64,000 nt of DNA from positions 2,232,001 through 2,296,000 of the forward strand of contig NC_089428.1 of the NCBI RefSeq assembly GCF_013426205.1, given 5' to 3'. The notes under the pieces were generated by a model. It did no database searches and was not told the DNA's origin. It saw only the letters and a program-made list of their open reading frames with translations. Shown here piece after piece: positions 1 through 12,180 of this stretch; the stretch's first letter is position 1; each line of letters starts with the position of its first letter. The position numbers and the translations under genes were made by a program. The DNA comes from Metarhizium brunneum (taxonomy: Eukaryota > Ascomycota > Sordariomycetes > Hypocreales > Clavicipitaceae).

Positions 1-783
1 ACACCGTTGGCAAGTGAATCCAATGTTAGTTTCCGAGTAAACCTAGCTCAAGACTAGAGAGATGAGTCGGTTCAAGTAAAATACAAATATTACTTAATTT
101 TCAATTGTTTCGCTCTGTAGTCAAATGAAATTACACGCATGATACAAGTATCGTGCAAGCGTAAAATCTAAAACAGTATTGGGCTGTACCGGGCCAAAGA
201 CAGTAAATACAAATATAGTACTTGACGTGAATGTTTACATCCGTCTGCGTCGTGGGGCAAGGATGCAATTCCATCCGCGCCATTGCCATTTTGCGTCTTT
301 TCGTAGCTCAGAATCGACATGCACAATGCACACCGCTTTCGACGCTCACTTCAGAGTCTAGACATGGATTCGCTACTTCCAACTGCCACTCCTATTGTAC
401 ATCACGATTCCCTTTTCCTGCATCGCAACACCAGCCATACCGTCCACGACTCTTGCATATTCCTGCCTGGCCTTCTTGCTCAAAATAAAAAATGCGCTAC
501 AAGTCGTCGTAAAAATGCAAAACAACAAAATAAACGCCTCCCCACCCCCGTCGACTTTTTGCTTGACGCCCACGATCAAAACAAGGCTCCAACGCAGCAA
601 ATCACCAGCCCAAACAGCAACAAGTGAATATTTTGTTTTCCCCAACCCCCATACATGTCATGTTGTATAAAAGTAATAAATGAGTCGTGGCTTCGTAACA
701 TCGTTATCCCGTTTTCGACATGGATTTTTTTTTTCTTTGTCGTCGGCGCTTTCGAATATCCGTCACACCAAGCCGAGCATACC
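1..783. other. Intergenic / 3' flank of the caspase-zinc finger gene
   Basis: I see no convincing gene here. The first 400 bases are AT-leaning and the rest contains homopolymer T and A tracts (for example a T run near 725). The right part must hold the 3' UTR of the minus-strand gene that ends at 784. Open frames present are short, overlap each other on both strands and have no recognisable motif. Confidence 0.6.
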
Positions 784-3577
784 CTACGCCACGGCAGCCT
801 GGCTGGTATCGACCTCGCCACCACCCGGCTTCGAATCCGCCATCAATGTGTCCTCCAGCTGCGATGAATCCGTGGTAAACGACATCATCACCGAGTCCTT
901 ACGATCTGCCACTGGCCCCGAACTGCTTTGCGATGACCCGACCAGTCCGTTGGTGGTGCATAATTGGTACTCCCCATCGCCCTTGCCCTTGGGTTCGATA
1001 ATGCCTTCGTCCAAGGCCCACTGCGCCAGTAGCCCATCCGCTCCAAGAACCGGTCCTTCTCCCTTTTCCATGTGGCGTCCTACGTGCTCTGTCCATTCAT
1101 CCCATGCATTCGCTCCGTCAAACTCCTTTCGGCAGTCTGGTTTTGGACATGCTGCTCGTTGCGGAGGTTGGCGCCGTGTGACTAAGCATGATTGTTGCAT
1201 CTCCTTGACCTGTGCATCCCAGTCTGACTGTAACTGCCCGTCTCCTTGTGATATCGCTCGCTTGATCTGGAAGGGGGCGTGCATTCGCCGCAAATGTTGC
1301 GTAAACAAGTCTTTTCTGTTGAACTCGTTGCCCTTGCCTTCTGCCGCCGTCTGCGGGCAAGCAGAACAGCGATAATACTGTAAGCAGAGATGCTGGGAGG
1401 CAATGTGCCGCTTCCACTCGTTCTTGGACCCAAAGGTACTGGTACAACCGGCAAAGGAAAATGCGCAAGGAAACGGTCTCGTGTGTGCAGCGGCAACATG
1501 CTTGCGAAGAGACGACGAGTCTTTAAATGGGGCATGACTACAGTGATTGCATCGATACTCTTGCTTAAAGACGGATCGCCGAGGACCCTTGGATTTTGAA
1601 TTAGGTGTCATCTTAATATCCATCAACATTGCCGAATCATCAACCGCGACGTCGCTTGTGCCTTGAGGCAATCGAGGCGCCTCGTTGGACAACCCGCTAG
1701 GCAAGTTGGTTCGGGCTCTTTCCGCCACTGGGAGCGCCTCGTCGCTTCGATGGCGGACATGACTCAGCGCCTTGAGTTGCTCTGCTGCTTCCTGCATTTC
1801 CGCGGAGTCTTCCACATCGTCCTTGGGCTTTTGAGTCCCGAGACCAAAAGCTGCCTGCGAGGAGCTGCTCTGCGGCAGCGATTCGGGGTGATCCCGAGTG
1901 GCAGAGGAGAGGTAAAGGTGGTCGTGGCGTTCAGCGTCCCGGTGTGCTACCCTCGCAGGTGTGCCAGCCGCCAGTTCTCTCGCCTCCAACAATATTCTGC
2001 CGTCCTCAACCTCCTTTGCAGATGGCCGAACGCCGGCGGGCCCAACCAGCCTTTCATACAGATGAAGCATATTGTGGGAGCTCACGTATCCGAGGAAGCA
2101 ACACACTTTGTCGTGCTGCACAACACTCCATATTGAATGGGGCATGGAAATGAGCAGCATCGTTGGTGGGCCTAGAAACATTCCCTCTACCGAAATCTTG
2201 GACCCAAGTGGTGGCGTATTTTGGAGCCACTGATTGAAATATGACATATCGGTACTTGCATCGCCAACAAATGTCGTACAAACCAGTATGCGAGCTTCGT
2301 CAAATCGGATGTCTGCCACAGACTCCGGATCAATAAGGTGATCCTCGCGTGCTCGAGGGGCCTGGCCGTCAGATGCTTCACCGCCGTTTTGAGTTGGCCT
2401 AGCGTGCCGCGACGCCAGAGGCGCCATGATGAGATGCTGACTTTGGCCAGGTGTCAACGTAAATAACAGCGGCAATTGGCCTTGCATAGGCGCGCCCGGT
2501 GTGTGGTTCGGAGGCCTAGTAGCTTGTGCATTTTGGAGCTGCCTCTGTGCCACTACTTCCTCGTAGAGCCGATTGACGCCAAAGGGTCGTCCACTGTGCA
2601 ATTTTTGCAAAGCTTCAATTAGATTAGCTGTAAAGGAGTGGCTTCCCTGTTCTCTTGAGCCGTGTTCAGGAGTGAATGCGGCGATGCCCTGTTTTATGCC
2701 ATGACTGCCTGCGGTCGGAGGATCAGCTGTCGCGCAAGAGTCCAGTAGCAGAAGAATATCAGACTGTGCATCTTCGAATAAGCATCTGACTCCGTCCCAC
2801 TTGAGCTTAGCAGCATCGTCACGGCCATTGCTGTACATCAAATAGTCAGACATTGCCACGGGTACGCCATAGCCAGCTCAACGAGACTTACCAAGCCCAG
2901 TACAAATGGCCATCGACACCAACATAGCCATGCCCCGCATAGTATATTATCAACAGGTGGTTCGGCCGGGCATTCTCAAGAAATGATGCCATTTGCACAC
3001 CAAGTTTGATACTCGGGTTTGGTACAGTGGGGATTTGCCAGCGTTGAGTGGCGTAGTTGTATTTATTTTGCAATACTTGCTCGAAGGCGACAACGTCGTC
3101 ATCCACAGAATGATCCTCCTCCCAGCTCAAGAGCAAAACAGAGACATCTCCGTACGGCGGTTTTTCGGTTTGGCGCTGAATCAACATGGCAGCATCCTGG
3201 AGGTGTCGGGCAAAGGACTCAAAGTCCTGTCGTTCGGAAAGCGGCACATCATGGGCTGTATAATGCTGACTCTGTGACAGCTGGGCATCGTGTTAGCTGG
3301 GTTGTGCCGCAAGCATGCTGAAGAAGGAAGACTGGGCAGTATTCCAGAATGGCGGAGGTGTTTCACAGCTCACCGATGGTTCGTGGGTGTACTGGGCAGT
3401 GGCAGCAACGGCGGCAGCAACGGCGGCAGTCGTGGCCGTGGCCGCAGCTGTAGCTGTAGCTGTAGCTGTAGCTGTAGAAGAAGCAGAGGCGGTACTGGGC
3501 ACAGCAGGCGGAGGATTGGCGGCCGGCGAAGCATTGACTTTTGGAGCCAACTTCCTCTTTTTTGTAGTTGGCTCCAT
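784..3577 (-). CDS. Caspase-like (peptidase C14) / C2H2 zinc finger fusion protein
   Basis: Three exons read on the minus strand: 3577-3374, 3280-2892 and 2830-784, predicted 879 aa. Intron 1 (93 nt) has GTGAGC, a GCTAAC branch point and CCCAG; intron 2 (61 nt) has GTAAGT, CTGAC and TACAG. Both keep frame. The ATG at 3577 is the first in-frame ATG and gives a basic nuclear-localisation-like start (KKRK at residues 6-9), followed by an Ala/Thr repeat to about residue 65. A caspase-like fold follows (about 80-290) with the catalytic His in YYAGHG (about His185) and Cys in LLLDSC (about Cys230). After it comes a region of about 90 residues (about 365-460) that resembles a segment I associate with fungal caspase-like proteins. 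C2H2-type fingers lie at about 624-715, and a further CX4C...HX3H at about 758-784. Seen: both catalytic residues and the fingers. Inferred: a nuclear, DNA-binding protease-like effector. The substrate is unknown. Confidence 0.9.
3425..3482 (-). repeat. Hexanucleotide microsatellite coding Ala-Thr repeats
   Basis: Five tandem GCTGTA-type units (plus strand) followed on the left by imperfect GGC/GCA-rich units lie in exon 1 of the caspase-zinc finger gene. On the minus strand they read ACA GCT repeats and encode alternating Thr and Ala just after the basic N-terminus. Unit loss or gain would preserve frame, so the length of this linker is probably polymorphic between strains (inference). Confidence 0.8.
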
Positions 3578-6500
3578 GGACAGGTGAGCCGCGGAGACGG
3601 CGGCAGTAGAATTGGCGAAGCGCAATTGGCGACAAAGAGAAAACAAAGCAAGAGAGGGAAATAAAAAGAGTACGAGAGAGTCGTCGTATCGGGGACCAAA
3701 CGAGGTGGAGCGGGTTGGTTGGTGCCGGTGCAATGCGATGAAGAGGCGGATGAAATGGGTCACGGTGGCACTGCAAACTTTCCAGGCCAGCACAAGGCGG
3801 AACCGGCCTGATTAGACTTGACACGAAAAGATTGACGGCACAAGGCCAGGCAGCTCAGCAGCAGACCAGAGAGAGAACAAGAAGGCTGCCAGCAGTTCCA
3901 TTGATTGGCCTCAAAGCCTGCGCCGGGAGAATTGGCCAGCGAGGGAAAAGAAGGAGCGGAGAGGGAGTGGGTTTCCAAGGCTGCAGATGAGGGCAAAAGT
4001 CGACAGGCTGTGGGCGAGGCTGCCACCAAAACGGCCAAGGGCATTTCCGCATGAGCTGAGCTGAGGAGGCGAGCAGAAAATGGAGCAAAGAATCAATGGC
4101 AGCAGAAGGGCGTGAGCTGGCTGAAGGAGTGGGTTCGAACAAGAGAGAGGGCTTGGAGGCTGCGTGGAGAGCTGGCGTGGCCGTCGTGGACACGCGAGGC
4201 CTGCTTGCTTCGTTGATTGATTGCTTGATTGCTTGCTTGCAAATACATAATCGGCCTGGTCCACCGGACCTCGTCGTCACCCAGCTTGAAGCCGAAAACA
4301 GGGCGCAGATCCCGAGGACAGACCGGCAAGGCAAACGAAGAACACATGCATCAACCAACGACCCCCGTCAATAAGAGCCCAGAGCAGCTGCGCGAAGCAG
4401 ACGCAGGCGCAGAGCCAGACGCAGAAGCATCAATGTTCAACGTTGAGAGGCGCCGCTGGAGCAGCAGCGGCCACCAGGTGCTAAACGTGCTGAATCTTCT
4501 CTCGTCGATGTAAAGGTGTCTCTAGTGTGGGGGCCATGCGCTGCCATTGGCCCATAGCCGAGGCTGTTGAGTGGTCCAGCCGGGCAAGCCAAGCTTTCAA
4601 TGTTGAACGCAGCCGTGGGATTGTGGGGTCTAGCCAGACATGCAAGATTCTACACCCATTTGACCTTGGGCCATCTTCACCCGGATGGTGGAATGCGTAA
4701 ACCAGTGAAACTTGGAAATACCAGACCGGACGGCTGAGCGAGTGCTGCCTTCACCGTCGACTGGTTTCCATGCGCCACTCCCTGGTATACTACATATCTT
4801 GACGTTGCAGCGCTCGTGTTCGAAGCTGACAGACCGATCAACCGTTGAGCAACATGTTCCCCAAGCATCGTGGAATCCAAACTTGGCATCCAATCTAGCT
4901 CTGCATCTGACGTCTTGCGCCATTGGTGCTCCCGCTCGTCCAGGCCTGCAAGGTTAGTACCAATATCACCTACTCCGTACTGAACTCTCCAGCTCAGCTC
5001 AGCCCAACTTGGCCAACGACAAGATCCGCAGCCGACCACCAGGCATTGCATGCCTTGCCTCGTCTCAGCCAACATTGCCGTCCTATTACTCCATCATGCA
5101 GTTGCAGTTCAAGGCCAACGTACTCCGTACCAAGCCGTGCGGCGAGTAATAAAGACGCTATGCTCCGTCTCACCGAGCAACATCCAGAAGCCCCAGGGTT
5201 GGCGCATCCTAGCCGTCAAGGCAACCAATTGCGTATAGTATTGCTTCGGGGCCATACACCGTGTCCACAGCATACCCGCAGATCTGGCACAACCAGGATG
5301 CCCAATTCACCCAAAGATTGTTGTTATTTGGTTGGGTCGCTGGCATCAATAGCCTCTTGAGAGCGGCCAGCCGAGACAACGGAATGGGTGCAGAAAGCAT
5401 CGACCAGCTGCTTGAACGCCATGCATTTGTCGGCTTGCAACGCAAATCACCTCTCCTATGCACTTTTGACCGGTGTACTCGGCATGGAGTACTACTACAT
5501 CTTTCCAGGTTCGGCACTTCGCGGTCGATCGAACACCCGTTTTCTGATCATCCTGGTGCCCAACGGCAGCCTCATTGAACCAAGGTTGCCACAACCCCAA
5601 CAGCAAAACGGCGCAGGAACCTCAGAGCCCGAGGCGGTGAGCCTGTGTGAGGGCCACGATGCCCAGGTACTCCGTAGATAGACGGTGATATGGTAAAGCC
5701 ACCTAGACGCCTTGTGCCGCAGCATAATGAAATAGATTGACATTGTTCATGGGCTCGATCTACGTATGTACTGTCCAGGCGAAACATGAGCAAATGTTTT
5801 GAAATGTCGATCTGGACAGGCACCAGGACAGGGATAAGATGGAGGAAAACAGGTCGATTATAAACCTCTTTGGGCTAATGGAAGCATCCAGCAGACTAGT
5901 TTTGTGGCTTGCTTGACACGGCCAGTTGAATAGGTTCTGTATCCGCTGGGATATCCTTGGGGAATGCATTCAACACCATCACCACCCTGCGGCGAGGCAC
6001 AGCCACAACAACCATGACCCAGGCCAACCATGTGCAAGCGGAGACTGTTCGAACCACTGAAAGTTGTCAGATGAAAACAGGCAACAAGAAGAATTTTTTG
6101 ACAACAGCCAATCAACCATGGGTATCGTCACGGCCTTGGGATGACAGCTTGTAGCATAATCCTGGCAGCCAAGCCAAGATCCAAAACCGCCGACATGGTC
6201 ACCAGACTGCGAACAGCCATGCGTGTGGTTGAGGGAACATCCGAAGTGTTGCATCAAGAACTGCCAAGAGTTGAAACAAAGTATATACCTCTTTACCTGC
6301 CCAATGGCTCGTGGAGACTCGCTTACTTAAGAAAATTGTATGGCAGAAGAGTCCCCACGAGCCATTGGGCAGCTACAGGGATTGGCTCATGCCAACTGGG
6401 CCCTGTGATAGGCTCTTGTGATGCTTACTGTACATTGTACAAGAGCGCATTCGTACAGAGTACATCATCCTGTTGGGATCCAAAAACACGAACCAAAGGA

Positions 6501-7477
6501 CTCCACTGGTACCTTACTTGGTGTTCCTGATTTCCTGATTTTCAAACTGCTCTAACAAACTAGCGCGGTGCCTGGGCGATTTCCCCATCTACTGGTGGCC
6601 TCGCCGCTCGGAGTCAACGGCTTTGCATCTTGACAGGGTATGTTGCAAACCAGTCGCCCCGAGATGAAGACCTGGCTTCGTCCCCGTTCGATAGCAAGGC
6701 ACAGCCTCTCTGGTTGCAGGTCGCGCCATGTGATAATAGCTTGCATGGTCTGTCGCTGCTACTCTCGTGAGTGATTCATCGAACACTTCGGATACTCTCT
6801 AGGGCCGGCATGACAGCCTCAGGCCAAGCCTCGTATGCTGCGTCACGCGCCGGGGTTGCCGGATAGCTCTTGCCTATGACAAGGTTCCGCCCCTGCCCAA
6901 GAATCTTGAACCTCTACTCCGTACGCTGACGGTTCTCCGCCCCTGCCCATTTCCATCTCACAACCTTCCCGCAGCATCGTCGAGATATTGACCAAAGCCT
7001 TTGCTAGACCATTCTATTCTAGCGACAAGGCTGCGTCACAAGTTGCACGACCAAGTTCCAAGTTCGGCGACAGGGGCCACTAACAACGGGCAGGTCCGTC
7101 CTTGTTCTAGGTCAGTTTGGGCCGAGTGGCGCTGCAGAACTTGCCCCGCTGAGAGGAGCATCTGAGCCCACCCCGCCTCTGCCTTTTGCCGCCAAGCGGG
7201 AATCTCTGCTCTGCCTCTCTGACTGCGTTGCGTCACGACACCTTTGCAGCAAATGTGGCGGCATCTTTGCGCCCCCGATTAACTTTGTCTTGCTCTCTGC
7301 CCTCTAGCACGTTCAACTTTACTTCCAACGGCCAGGCACAGCCGACAACCACACCCCGCCATCCGCACATCAGAGTCACTCTGTGCAGCCTAAAGGCCCA
7401 GATTCGCGATACCGCCCAGACCCTTTTCCATTGCTCAACTTTCGAAGAACTCCTGATCTGAGCCTCATAGTCCCGCC
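3578..7477. other. Head-to-head intergenic region between caspase-like and patatin-like genes
   Basis: About 3.9 kb separates the start codons of two divergently transcribed genes. No protein-like open frame with motif, codon continuity or splice support was found. It contains CTTG/ATTG-type simple repeats around 4205-4245, four copies of the TACTCCGTAC-like motif (4971, 5121, 5668, 6915), a strong inverted repeat (6297-6372), and a direct repeat of CCGCCCCTGCCCA near 6888 and 6936. The last 450 bases before 7478 are pyrimidine-rich, as expected for a fungal promoter and 5' leader. Confidence 0.6.
6297..6372. repeat. 24-bp-arm inverted repeat (hairpin-forming)
   Basis: The left arm is 6297-6320 and the right arm 6349-6372. 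The reverse complement of the right arm matches the left arm at 23 of 24 positions, with one A/G difference at 6315. The spacer is 28 nt. There is no open frame of interest here. It could fold into a long RNA hairpin if transcribed, or be the ends of a very small non-autonomous element; no flanking target-site duplication was obvious. Confidence 0.85.
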
Positions 7478-9456
7478 ATGGATGCTTACGGCGTCCGTCG
7501 CAAGGACACCACCAAGGGCCCGCCGTTGCGCGTACTCTCTCTAGGTGGGTTTTTATTCTACTTAGACTTCGGCGTATCCCTCTTTTTCAAGAAAATCAGA
7601 AAAACACTATACTAATTATTCTGCAGACGGAGGAGGCGTGCGCGGATACTCTATGCTCATCATTGTACAAGAGCTCATGCACAGAACGTTTGTCGAAGTT
7701 GAAGGCCGAGCCCCCCGACGTCATGAAATCCCGAAGCCCTCCGACCATTTCGACCTCATCGTCGGCACCGGAACTGGCGGGCTGATCGCCCTGATGCTTG
7801 GTCGACTGCGCCTAGATCTGGAAACATGCAAAGAATTATATGTACGGATGACAAGAGTCGTCTTTGAGACAGACAAGACTTTTGCTGGCATCCCCTATCG
7901 ATCGACGCTGTTCAAAGCCAGCAAGCTTGAGGAAGCGATACAGCAGGCCGTGCAAGAACACACCATCTACGAGAAAGAAGGAAATGACGGCCAGGAAGCA
8001 CATGACCTTGTCAGTCCACTTAACGCTGCGCAATACTCCAGCGCTTCACCTCGGCGCAATCCCAGCAATGCTAGTACCGTCAGCTTCAGTGCTCGCAGTC
8101 CATCGGCCCAAATGGCATCGCGACCTGCCTTCAACTCAAGATACGGCAACCCACATGCAAGACTATATGATGCGCGTGAAACACGGACCAAAACGTGAGT
8201 TGTTGAATTAAGACTGTTTATCTGGTCAACTTGTCCAACTAACTTGGCTTAGAGCCGTAACTGCCATCTACCAAGGATCTCCGCGCAACGCACCAGCAGC
8301 CATGTTGCGCTCATACGATTCACGACGCGAGCCACCGCCCGAATTTGATTGCAAGATTTGGCAAGCAGGGCGCGCGACCAGCGCCATCGGCCTGGCATTC
8401 AAGCCCATACGTATTGGACAATCTATTTTCCACGATGACGGCGTGGGGACCTTCAACCCGGCGCCCGACGCATTGGATGAAGCAGTGATCAACGAGTGGC
8501 CAGGCCGTGAGATTGGAGTCTTTGTCAGTGTTGGAACCGGACGGCGGCCGAAGTCGAGTGACTCGAATCAACATGTGTGGTACGAAGGGTTCCTCGGGGA
8601 GTTTGCAGAAGCTCGAAGACGACTCATATCAAAAATCGAAGGATGCGAAAAGATTCATGAATACATGGTACGGGAACACCTTACGAAGCGGGGTGTCAAT
8701 GTCGAGAATTACTATCGTCTCAACGTTGAAGTTGGTGTCGGCGAATTCGGCATGAATGAATGGCACAGGCTGGGAGATATCAGCACTAGCACACGCCGAT
8801 ACATGGCTCGCGAAGCGGAACAGAAGATGATTCACGGCATTACAAGCAAGCTAGCCAAGATTCTCAAGGCCAAGATCAGGTGGGAGCGAGCTCAGCAAGG
8901 CATTCCAGAACTGGTCAAGTCTACGTCGGCAACCAACTTCGAAATGCCGCTTGCCGTAGAGTTGCCTGGAGACGAACCGGTTGCTCCTCTCAGCCCTCCA
9001 AGCCGGTCATCTTTCGACTCCAGTCCCGACAGTCTACACATTGGCTCAAATCAGCTAGCATCTCCGCGCAGTTCACACGATCGAGTCCGTCCGGGCACGG
9101 GGAGCTCTCGACCAGGGCAAGCATCGCCTATTCCAGATGATCCCGATCGCCTCGTGGTATCATCGCCATCCCCGAATCAATATCAAAACGCCGCACACTC
9201 GGACAAAATCGCCATTATGAGTCCAGACGAGCATGCCCGACCTTCACCGCAGCAATTCGCAGTACCACCAACTCGGATTGAGCCGCCTCCCCTGCCACCC
9301 AAGACACCCCTGCCAGATAGCAATGGCCGCCATCGTCAGCCACAGCCGCCGACCACTCGGGTATCATCCGCATCTATCCCGCCATATCCCGTGGACGACG
9401 ATGAACCACCGCCTCCTGTAAACATGGCTCGAAAACCCGAATATCGAGCGCACTAG
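7478..9456 (+). CDS. Patatin-like protein with a glycine in place of the catalytic serine
   Basis: Three exons: 7478-7544, 7627-8194 and 8253-9456, predicted 612 aa. The introns are 82 nt (GTGGGT, TACTAAT, CTGCAG) and 58 nt (GTGAGT, CTAAC, TTAG), both in frame. The splice at 7544/7627 restores the patatin oxyanion motif LSLDGGGVRGYS (residues 20-31). The nucleophile elbow, normally GxSxG, reads G-T-G-T-G at residues 69-73 (codon GGA for residue 71). A DDG at about residues 273-275 is a candidate for the catalytic Asp motif. The last 200 residues are Ser/Pro-rich and disordered, with PPPLPPK-type stretches resembling SH3 ligands. There is no signal peptide. The family normally hydrolyses acyl lipids, but with Ser replaced by Gly normal catalysis is unlikely, so a lipid-binding or regulatory role is possible (inference). 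Confidence 0.9.
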
Positions 9457-12180
9457 TCAATTCGAAGGGGATACAGCCTTGAGGCAAAAATGAGTGCAAA
9501 CGAGAAAAGCCATGATTGTCTCCGTCGCTGCTGTCGCGCAATTCTATGCTTTCGCATCGGCGTTTGGTGCAAAACTACTGGACTGGTTGCTAGGATTTAC
9601 GTGTCTGTTTTCGTGCGGCTCGTCTTTGATCTTGTTTCCGCCGATACCACAAGTCGTTTGGTTCTTTAAAGAGCATACATTATAATCATGTTTCCCTGTA
9701 TATACGCATTGGGTATGCGCAGGCTGAGCCGAGGTATTACCTTTATTTTGGGCAGATAGAGCTGGGATATGTGCGAATCTAGGCCCTTTGGCGTGGAGAT
9801 ATAATTGGACAACACAATCATTTGCTGCATTTTGATGGGTCATATGTAAATTAGGCGGTTAAGATACGATTGAAACTTTCGATTGCTGGATAATTGATAC
9901 GTTGCATAAATGGCCCCCATGTAGAGCCAACAGCAATGCAGCTGATGGCTTGCATCAGTGTGCTTACATTTGGCAACCAACCCACATAAAGTAACATCGT
10001 TCCCAAGTGTTCTAGGCTCCTCCAAACCTACCAAGCTAAGGCGTATGGCACTGCCTTTGAGATCCAAGGCGATGTAATGATTCTGACTGTAGACACATGC
10101 GCCGGGGTCGAGTACCAGCTTCAGCGATTCGAGGCTACCCGTATCCAATAGCCTTGCGGAAAATACGATGACCGCTCACTGCAAATCACGGCGAGAATAG
10201 CACTCAAAGTTTAACAAGACTAGAAGCCGTAATTAACCACGCTGCAAAGTTCCTTCTTCGTCTCGGTTCTGAAGGTGGCACCGCCACCGATGTACTGCAG
10301 CATATCCCAAAAGTACCTACATAAGTAGGTACCTTGGGAATGTTGAGCGGGGACTGCATGATAAGACCAGCCAGAGAGAATGCGTTAGTTTCTTAGCAAG
10401 GATGTTTTACTTAGTTCTAGATACTACTTGACTTGTCATCTTCCCATGCACTCTCTGGGTACAACGCACAGCAAGGGGAACTGGGAAGCGTCGATTGTCG
10501 AGGTCGCAATGCAGGAGAAGATATTTCTTGAGCCAATTCCTTGTCAGCAGATGTTCAGTTTCAAAAGGACAATCTGAGATATAATTTATTGACGAACCCA
10601 GTCGATACACGTTGGACGACTCTAGGTTTTAAACTGCAATATCGAACGGTGATGAAAAGCGCGCAATGGTCCCGGGTAGGTAGCAACGTGGCAGATTTCG
10701 AGTATTTAAAGCTGGTATTATTGATGACTTTATGCTTAATTGTCCACGGAGCCTGTGCTGTAGGAATTAGACGGGAAATCCATTTATAAGTTTTTGAACC
10801 TGTCGGCTCTTTTCGTCTTGTATTTTTTTTTGTTTTGTCGTGATTGCAGCATCTGTTGCGGTAAAGAGACAGTGCTGCCAGTGACTGATCCCCGCAGAAG
10901 ACGCTTGCGGGCGGTACCCCATCTGGCACCTTACCAGATACAGAAGATGCCATAGGATTCAAGCCCTGGCGGCACAAAGGTCTGGTTGCATGACACCACC
11001 CTGGCGCGGGTGTATGTGGGTTCTGTGTTGCGCTGTGCGGTTGTTTTTGTCTTGGTCGTTGGTCTCCTGCTTGTAACGGAATGGGAACAGAAATCAGAAT
11101 CCTCAACGTCATCAAGGAGGGGGAAAGAGCACATAAGCCTGGGAGCATGCACGGAAGGCAGGAGCATCCTGAATGGTTTGTGCGCTCCTTCCTTCCTTTA
11201 TGCATGTTGTAGGATTGTACGAAGCACGTGTCGTCCACATCACCTCCCAAAGTTCGAACTTGTCGCCTCGTCTTCTGTACATCCCGCTCTCTGTTCTCCG
11301 TAACTACCCCGTGCATTCTAATTTAGACGCCTTCCAAGGTTCCAGCCTCCGATCAAGGGTCAGCTACCACCCGAACCAAGACCAAGGCCAACTGCTCTAC
11401 TGGTCCACTTCCCGACTCGATCCATCCGTCCCATCTTACCGCCGACTCATTCACGCTCGCTCGTTCGCTCGTCGGCTCGTTCTCGCCCTCGACTGCTTGT
11501 CCCGCTTCTCATTCGTCCCTTGGCTTGACCTTGCAGCAAAGTGCGCAGATGCCCAGTCAACCGGCTTGCTGGCCACGAAACGGACCACTTGGCTCCCGCC
11601 TGTCAGAACCATTTGCCCAGAGCCTCAACTGAACACGAGTAGTACTAGTACTCCGTCTCTTGGTAGAGAGCCTGAGCACCAGTCAAGAACTTGGTCATCT
11701 CATTCTCGCCTCCCAGTGGCCCATTCGCTACCCCTTTGGCTCGCCCCTTTGGCGTTGCTTGTGCTTGGCCTGCCCGATCCTCGAGTCTCTTAAAAAGTCT
11801 CCACCAGCTGTTTGTCTTGCTGGTATTTTCCCTTGCCCCTCTCCGCATCTTGCACAGAGGCATCTTTTCGCGCAGAAATAAAGACGAATCCAGTCCTCCT
11901 GCTTTCACACACGCCGCCTCCGAGAATCTACGATTACCCGACAGCGCGTAGCCTAGTTGTATCCACCCCCATCAGCCCTATCTACGTGCTTTAGCTGGGC
12001 AGTGGTTCTCCGTTCAGCCGGTCGCGTGGCAGGACGACTCATATAGCATCGACCGACCCTCAGCCAGGGCTTCGGAAACGCTTGCAACTGGGGCTTCTGG
12101 CCGTCACTTTCAGGTCACAGCGCCTTGGCGCGTTCCGAGTCTATGGTAACCGTTCACTACACCCAAGGTGGATAGAGAGC
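9457..12180. other. Intergenic region and long 5' leader of the Zn2Cys6 gene
   Basis: No supported gene. It contains the 3' UTR of the patatin-like gene, a hairpin at 10305-10339, and from about 11270 a strongly C/T-rich stretch that looks like promoter plus 5' UTR of the transcription factor starting at 12181. Open frames of 206 and 251 codons exist (11173-11793 plus, 10561-11316 minus) but are Ser/Arg/Pro/Cys-rich translations of low-complexity DNA without motifs. Confidence 0.55.
10305..10339. terminator. Compact inverted repeat (stem about 15 bp, 4-nt loop)
   Basis: The arms 10305-10320 and 10325-10339 are complementary except for one bulge and flank the loop ATAA. The inner stem GTACCTAC/GTAGGTAC is perfect. 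Eukaryotic genes do not need such a structure to terminate, so the class is nominal. It may be an RNA hairpin in a 3' UTR or a random palindrome. Confidence 0.35.

Noticed and set aside
10561..11316. 251-codon minus-strand frame
   Set aside because: No motif, irregular composition (Cys, Arg, Thr), no homologous feel and no splice partner.
11173..11793. 206-codon plus-strand frame
   Set aside because: It is a translation of C/T-rich promoter and leader DNA upstream of the Zn2Cys6 gene, and is Ser/Leu/Pro/Arg-rich.
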